Below are positions 63,498 to 64,000 of a stretch of DNA of 64,000 bases, piece after piece. How positions within the stretch are numbered: position 1 is the stretch's first letter; each line of letters starts with the position of its first letter. The notes below the pieces were generated by a model, which was given only the letters and a program-made list of their open reading frames with translations, did no database searches and was not told where the DNA came from. The translations under genes and the position numbers were made by a program. Source of the DNA: Gammaproteobacteria bacterium (GTDB taxonomy: Bacteria; Pseudomonadota; Gammaproteobacteria; Thiohalobacterales; Thiohalobacteraceae); assembly GCA_019911805.1 (NCBI GenBank), contig JAIOJV010000088.1, forward strand, positions 31,842 to 95,841, given 5' to 3'.

Positions 63498-63557
63498 GCT
63501 GAGACATAACGCCCTTGCCACTGGCTACTGCGAAGATTCGGGAACCCTCGCGAGCCT

Positions 63558-63803
63558 TCAAGCTTCGGGTGTCGCTACACAGTGCCCGGCGTGCGGGCAT
63601 GTGTCAGCGTCTGGGCAGGTTGCACGGTCGCGCCACTTTCGGCGCTCATAGAACGCGCTCAGGCCGCCCGCCACGCCGGCAGGTATCACCATGCAACTGG
63701 TCACAGTCTCGCCGTCAAAGATCATGGCAGGGATCAGCGGCGGCGGTTCGCTGCCGCCCCGCTTCTGTTCGAGTCGTGCTATCCGTTCCTCAAGCTTCCT
63801 CAT
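63558..63803 (-). CDS. Small phage-like hypothetical protein
   Basis: An 81-residue protein with a short N-terminal coiled coil (MRKLEERIARLEQKRGG), a Pro/Gly middle and a C-terminal cysteine cluster (TCPDADTCPHAGHC). The ATG has GGAGG nine bases upstream. The start lies inside the 3' end of the next gene on the same strand, a 14-base overlap that is common in phage genes. Function unknown. Confidence 0.6.
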   Translation of the reverse strand: MRKLEERIARLEQKRGGSEPPPLIPAMIFDGETVTSCMVIPAGVAGGLSAFYERRKWRDRATCPDADTCPHAGHCVATPEA

Positions 63804-64000
63804 CAGTAAGTTCCTCCAATGCTGCTATGCGGGCCTCAAGCTCGCCGACTGTAATCATGCTGCTGATCTGGGACAGCACGTACACCAGCCGCGTGCCTTC
63901 CTGCGGTTCGATATTCCCGGCGCGCATGTCGCGGTAGACCTTCGCCGCCTCACGGTGACAGTCCGCGACTGTCCGCAAGCGAATGTGCTTAGGGCGGGAG
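63790..64000 (-). CDS. Phage-like small protein, 5' end beyond window
   Basis: The reading frame is open to the right edge, and the residues before the first possible TTG (63978) read PKHIRL, so the start probably lies outside. The visible part includes VADCHREAAKVYRDMRAGNIE and TRLVYVLSQISSMIT with a helical end. Similar short proteins occur in prophages beside terminase or portal genes, which fits the element. Seen from sequence only. Confidence 0.6.
   Translation of the reverse strand, partial: SRPKHIRLRTVADCHREAAKVYRDMRAGNIEPQEGTRLVYVLSQISSMITVGELEARIAALEELTDEEA

Noticed and set aside
63515..63937. 140-codon rightward frame near the right end
   Set aside because: It is antisense to two overlapping leftward phage-like ORFs with good ribosome sites, and it lacks any domain.

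Overview
The window is a GC-rich (roughly two-thirds G+C), densely coded chromosomal segment of a gammaproteobacterium. The gene content and synteny fit a Chromatiales-like or related sulfur-oxidising lineage: hisBHAFIE-tatABC, def-fmt-rsmB running into ntrYX and trkAH, dprA-smg-topA-tsaC, a DsrE2-type sulfur-trafficking protein beside a rhodanese, an FNR/ANR regulator with all four iron-sulfur cysteines, and an Asp-type HemB. No rRNA, tRNA or CRISPR array was seen. Taxonomy is inferred from gene families only; no search was run.

Layout. 1-2.1 kb: 3' end of tex, a heptamer-repeat spacer and a sugar-nucleotide epimerase. 2.3-4.3 kb: an overlapping PhnD-like periplasmic binding protein and membrane diguanylate cyclase. 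4.4-9.6 kb: yadGH-type ABC exporter, rnd and an ABC-F ATPase. 9.7-16 kb: a small secreted Cys/Met-rich protein, an FMN reductase, an RND efflux adaptor and pump, and a pentapeptide protein. 16-23.6 kb (all leftward): hisB-hisH-hisA-hisF-hisI-hisE-tatA-tatB-tatC and a DUF255 thioredoxin-fold protein. 23.8-31.7 kb: fnr, a methyltransferase, pip-dtd, dsrE2, a rhodanese, an LpxL-like acyltransferase, a TPR protein and a TehB-like methyltransferase. 31.7-41.9 kb (leftward): def, fmt, rsmB, DUF4390, ntrY, ntrX, trkA and trkH, with ATGA overlaps at fmt/rsmB and DUF4390/ntrY. 42-50 kb (rightward): LysM protein, dprA, smg, topA, tsaC, a second diguanylate cyclase and hemF. 50-59.3 kb: rubredoxin and its reductase, an unknown protein, hemB, a Pit accessory protein, pit, aroE, an RRM protein, a gamma carbonic anhydrase and glutathione reductase. 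59.5-61.5 kb: prlC. 61.7-64 kb: the left end of an integrative element or prophage, with a tyrosine recombinase and small phage-like ORFs that run off the window.

Most genes are conserved housekeeping functions: histidine biosynthesis, Tat export, translation start and N-terminal processing, K+ uptake, DNA topology and uptake, heme synthesis, phosphate uptake and redox balance. The unusual material lies between the genes. A 163-bp imperfect palindrome with 12-bp terminal inverted repeats occurs three times. Several families of short tandem repeats form facing arms, and they sit inside the his and tat operons and beside gor. A bacterial CGTCATTGCGAG palindrome is nested inside one such array. 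There is also an AT-rich orphan spacer and a 490-bp gene-less stretch that may encode a leftward non-coding RNA. No complete new multi-gene system can be demonstrated here. The best leads are the 163-bp element, the candidate RNA, and the PhnD-like/diguanylate cyclase pair.
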